From: Actinomycetales bacterium UBA1383
GTDB taxonomy: Bacteria; Actinomycetota; Actinomycetes; Actinomycetales; Actinomycetaceae
DNA: 21,530 nucleotides
Direction: 5' to 3'
Assembly: GCA_002305415.1 (NCBI GenBank)
Contig: DBQX01000133.1
Coordinates: forward strand, 1 to 21,530
Within the stretch, counting starts at the first letter, position 1. Each line of letters begins with the position of its first letter. Made by a program: the position numbers and the translations under genes. The notes below the pieces were generated by a model. It saw nothing but the letters and a program-made list of their open reading frames with translations, had not been told where the DNA came from and made no database searches. Below are positions 20,622 to 21,530 of this stretch, in pieces.

Positions 20622-21052
20622 GGGGTCTCCTCCGCCGGGGGCGGGGAGTCGGTGGCCGGGCGGGTGGCGGGCGCGGCGTCGGTGGCGGGGCGGGTGGCGG
20701 GCGCGGCCGGGCGGGTGGCGGGCGCTGTCTGCCGGGCCATCGCGGCGAGTGAGCGCTGGTCGAGGGCGTACGCCACCGCCGCCCCGGCCACCATGCCAGC
20801 CACGCCGAGGCTGAGCAGGAGCAGCCAGAACGTGTTCGACGCCGACAGTCCGCTCCACCCACGCGTCACGATCGCGAGGGTGAAAGAGGCGAGCGCACCC
20901 ACGAAGAGTCCCGCGGTGATGAAGCGCCCGTAGCGCGGTGCCCGCCGGTGGCGGACCTCGACGGGGCCGTCCGGGAGGGTGGGGAGGGTGCGGCCGGGTT
21001 TCGTTCGGCGCGCGGCGGCGGCGGGCGCGGCGGCGGCGGGCTCCTCGGTCAC
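20618..21052 (-). CDS. DUF2530 domain-containing membrane protein
   Basis: A 144-residue protein with an Ala-rich start, a conserved cytoplasmic segment (PDGPVEVRHRRAPRYGRFI) and two membrane helices (about 46-64 and 74-94). The Pro/Ala/Thr tail contains three copies of APATRPA-like repeats. The two-helix core after a short basic region fits the actinobacterial DUF2530 family, of unknown function. The GTG start at 21052 has GGAGGAG five bases upstream and overlaps the stop of the sterol-carrier-family gene by four bases (GTGA). Its own stop overlaps the RNB gene by ATGA. Tail length probably varies between strains because of the repeats. Confidence 0.82.
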   Translation of the reverse strand: MTEEPAAAAPAAAARRTKPGRTLPTLPDGPVEVRHRRAPRYGRFITAGLFVGALASFTLAIVTRGWSGLSASNTFWLLLLSLGVAGMVAGAAVAYALDQRSLAAMARQTAPATRPAAPATRPATDAAPATRPATDSPPPAEETP

Positions 21053-21441
21053 TCGGCCTCCTCCAGGGTGACGACGGGCAGGCACCCGCTCAGGTCCGCG
21101 CGGATCCCCGACGCGGCGACGAGGCCGCGGTGCAGCGCGTCGTCCCAGCTCAGGCGGCCGGCGGCGAGTGCGATCCACGTTCCGGGCGTGGTCTCGACGA
21201 CGTTCGGTGGCGTGCCCCGCCGGTGGGCCGGGCCCTCGAGCACCTGCACGGCACCGGCGGGTGGGACCCGCACCTCGACCCCGTGCCCGGGGTGCCGTTC
21301 TGCCAGGAGGCCGAGGGTCCAGCGGACGGCGGTGAGGAGGTTGTGGTCCGTGACGGCGTCGTGGTGGGACTCCGGAACCTCGGCGTCACGCAGGGCAGCA
21401 CGCAGGGCAGCCTCACCGCGGGCCGGGTCGATGCGCTTCAC
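21049..21441 (-). CDS. Sterol carrier family protein (actinobacterial)
   Basis: A 130-residue soluble protein. KRIDPARGEAALRAAL, TAVRWTLGLLAERHPGHGVEVRVPP, AVQVLEGPAHRRGTPPNVVETTPGTWIALAAGRLSW and ASGIRADLSGCLPV are the conserved blocks of a small actinobacterial family annotated as sterol-carrier-like. The name reflects fold similarity to SCP2-type lipid-binding domains; ligand and role are unknown. GTG at 21441 is chosen, with AGGAGA at 21453-21458 ten bases upstream; the frame is open to 21522 but that stretch is unlike the family. It is the first gene of the minus-strand run leading to purF and purM, and a homologue precedes purF in other actinobacteria. Confidence 0.85.
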   Translation of the reverse strand: MKRIDPARGEAALRAALRDAEVPESHHDAVTDHNLLTAVRWTLGLLAERHPGHGVEVRVPPAGAVQVLEGPAHRRGTPPNVVETTPGTWIALAAGRLSWDDALHRGLVAASGIRADLSGCLPVVTLEEAE

Positions 21442-21514
21442 CTCGCCATTATCTCCTGCGTGACGCGGGACGGCCCGGTGGGTGGGCGCGCTCGAGTACT
21501 GTCCGACCACCTGC

Positions 21515-21530
21515 GTCCCCAACCGACGGT
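21515..21530. repeat. Partial copy of the hairpin repeat, cut by the window end
   Basis: GTCCCCAACCGACGGT matches the first 16 bases of the hairpin arm in the 9732-10042 array at 15 of 16 positions (C to G at the 14th base). It lies upstream of the sterol-carrier-family gene. The rest of the element would be beyond the window. Confidence 0.6.

Overview
The window is about 70% G+C DNA from the chromosome of an actinobacterium, most likely of the order Micrococcales. The evidence is the strong G/C bias at third codon positions, frequent GTG starts, purine genes of actinobacterial type with the DUF3073 gene convergent to purM, a sterol-carrier-family/DUF2530 pair, and several actinobacterial families (DUF2207, DUF4349, DUF3618). 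No mobile element, prophage or CRISPR array is visible. It reads as core-type chromosome with one unusual repeat array.

Layout. 1-2104 (+): the 3' tail of one DUF2207 membrane protein gene, then a complete second DUF2207 gene with the same glycine-rich end. 2142-2167: bidirectional terminator. 2198-2467 (-): a small GlsB/YeaQ-type membrane protein. 2642-6373 (-): four overlapping genes, in transcription order an MscS-type channel, MsrB, an endonuclease/exonuclease/phosphatase protein and a DMT exporter. 6420-6776 (-): a small zincin-like metallopeptidase. 6822-7214 (+): promoter, tRNA-Glu, tRNA-Asp, tRNA-Phe and a strong terminator. 7240-8250 (+): an FUSC-domain membrane protein ending inside a terminator hairpin.

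8291-10540 (-): an ECF-like sigma factor gene, a 429-bp gap filled with a tandem 95-bp repeat, and a membrane-anchored protein that may be its anti-sigma factor. 10715-11767 (+): a divergent DUF4349 membrane protein. 11849-15216 (+): an ABC ATPase and a MacB/FtsX-type permease overlapping by one base. 15347-16179 (+): a holin-like (DUF1469 type) membrane protein and a DUF3618 protein, preceded by a structured leader. 16332-16538 (+): DUF3073. 16563-21441 (-): a five-gene run, in transcription order sterol-carrier-family protein, DUF2530 protein, RNB-domain ribonuclease, purF, purM. PurF and PurM perform steps 1 and 5 of de novo purine synthesis.

The most noteworthy structure is the repeat array at 9732-10042. 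Each copy carries an 18-bp-armed hairpin that pairs much better as RNA from the minus strand, the direction of the flanking sigma and membrane-protein genes, than from the plus strand. The last 16 bases of the window match one arm of this hairpin at 15 of 16 positions, so the element appears to be dispersed. All functional statements are read from motifs and known families; no database search was run.
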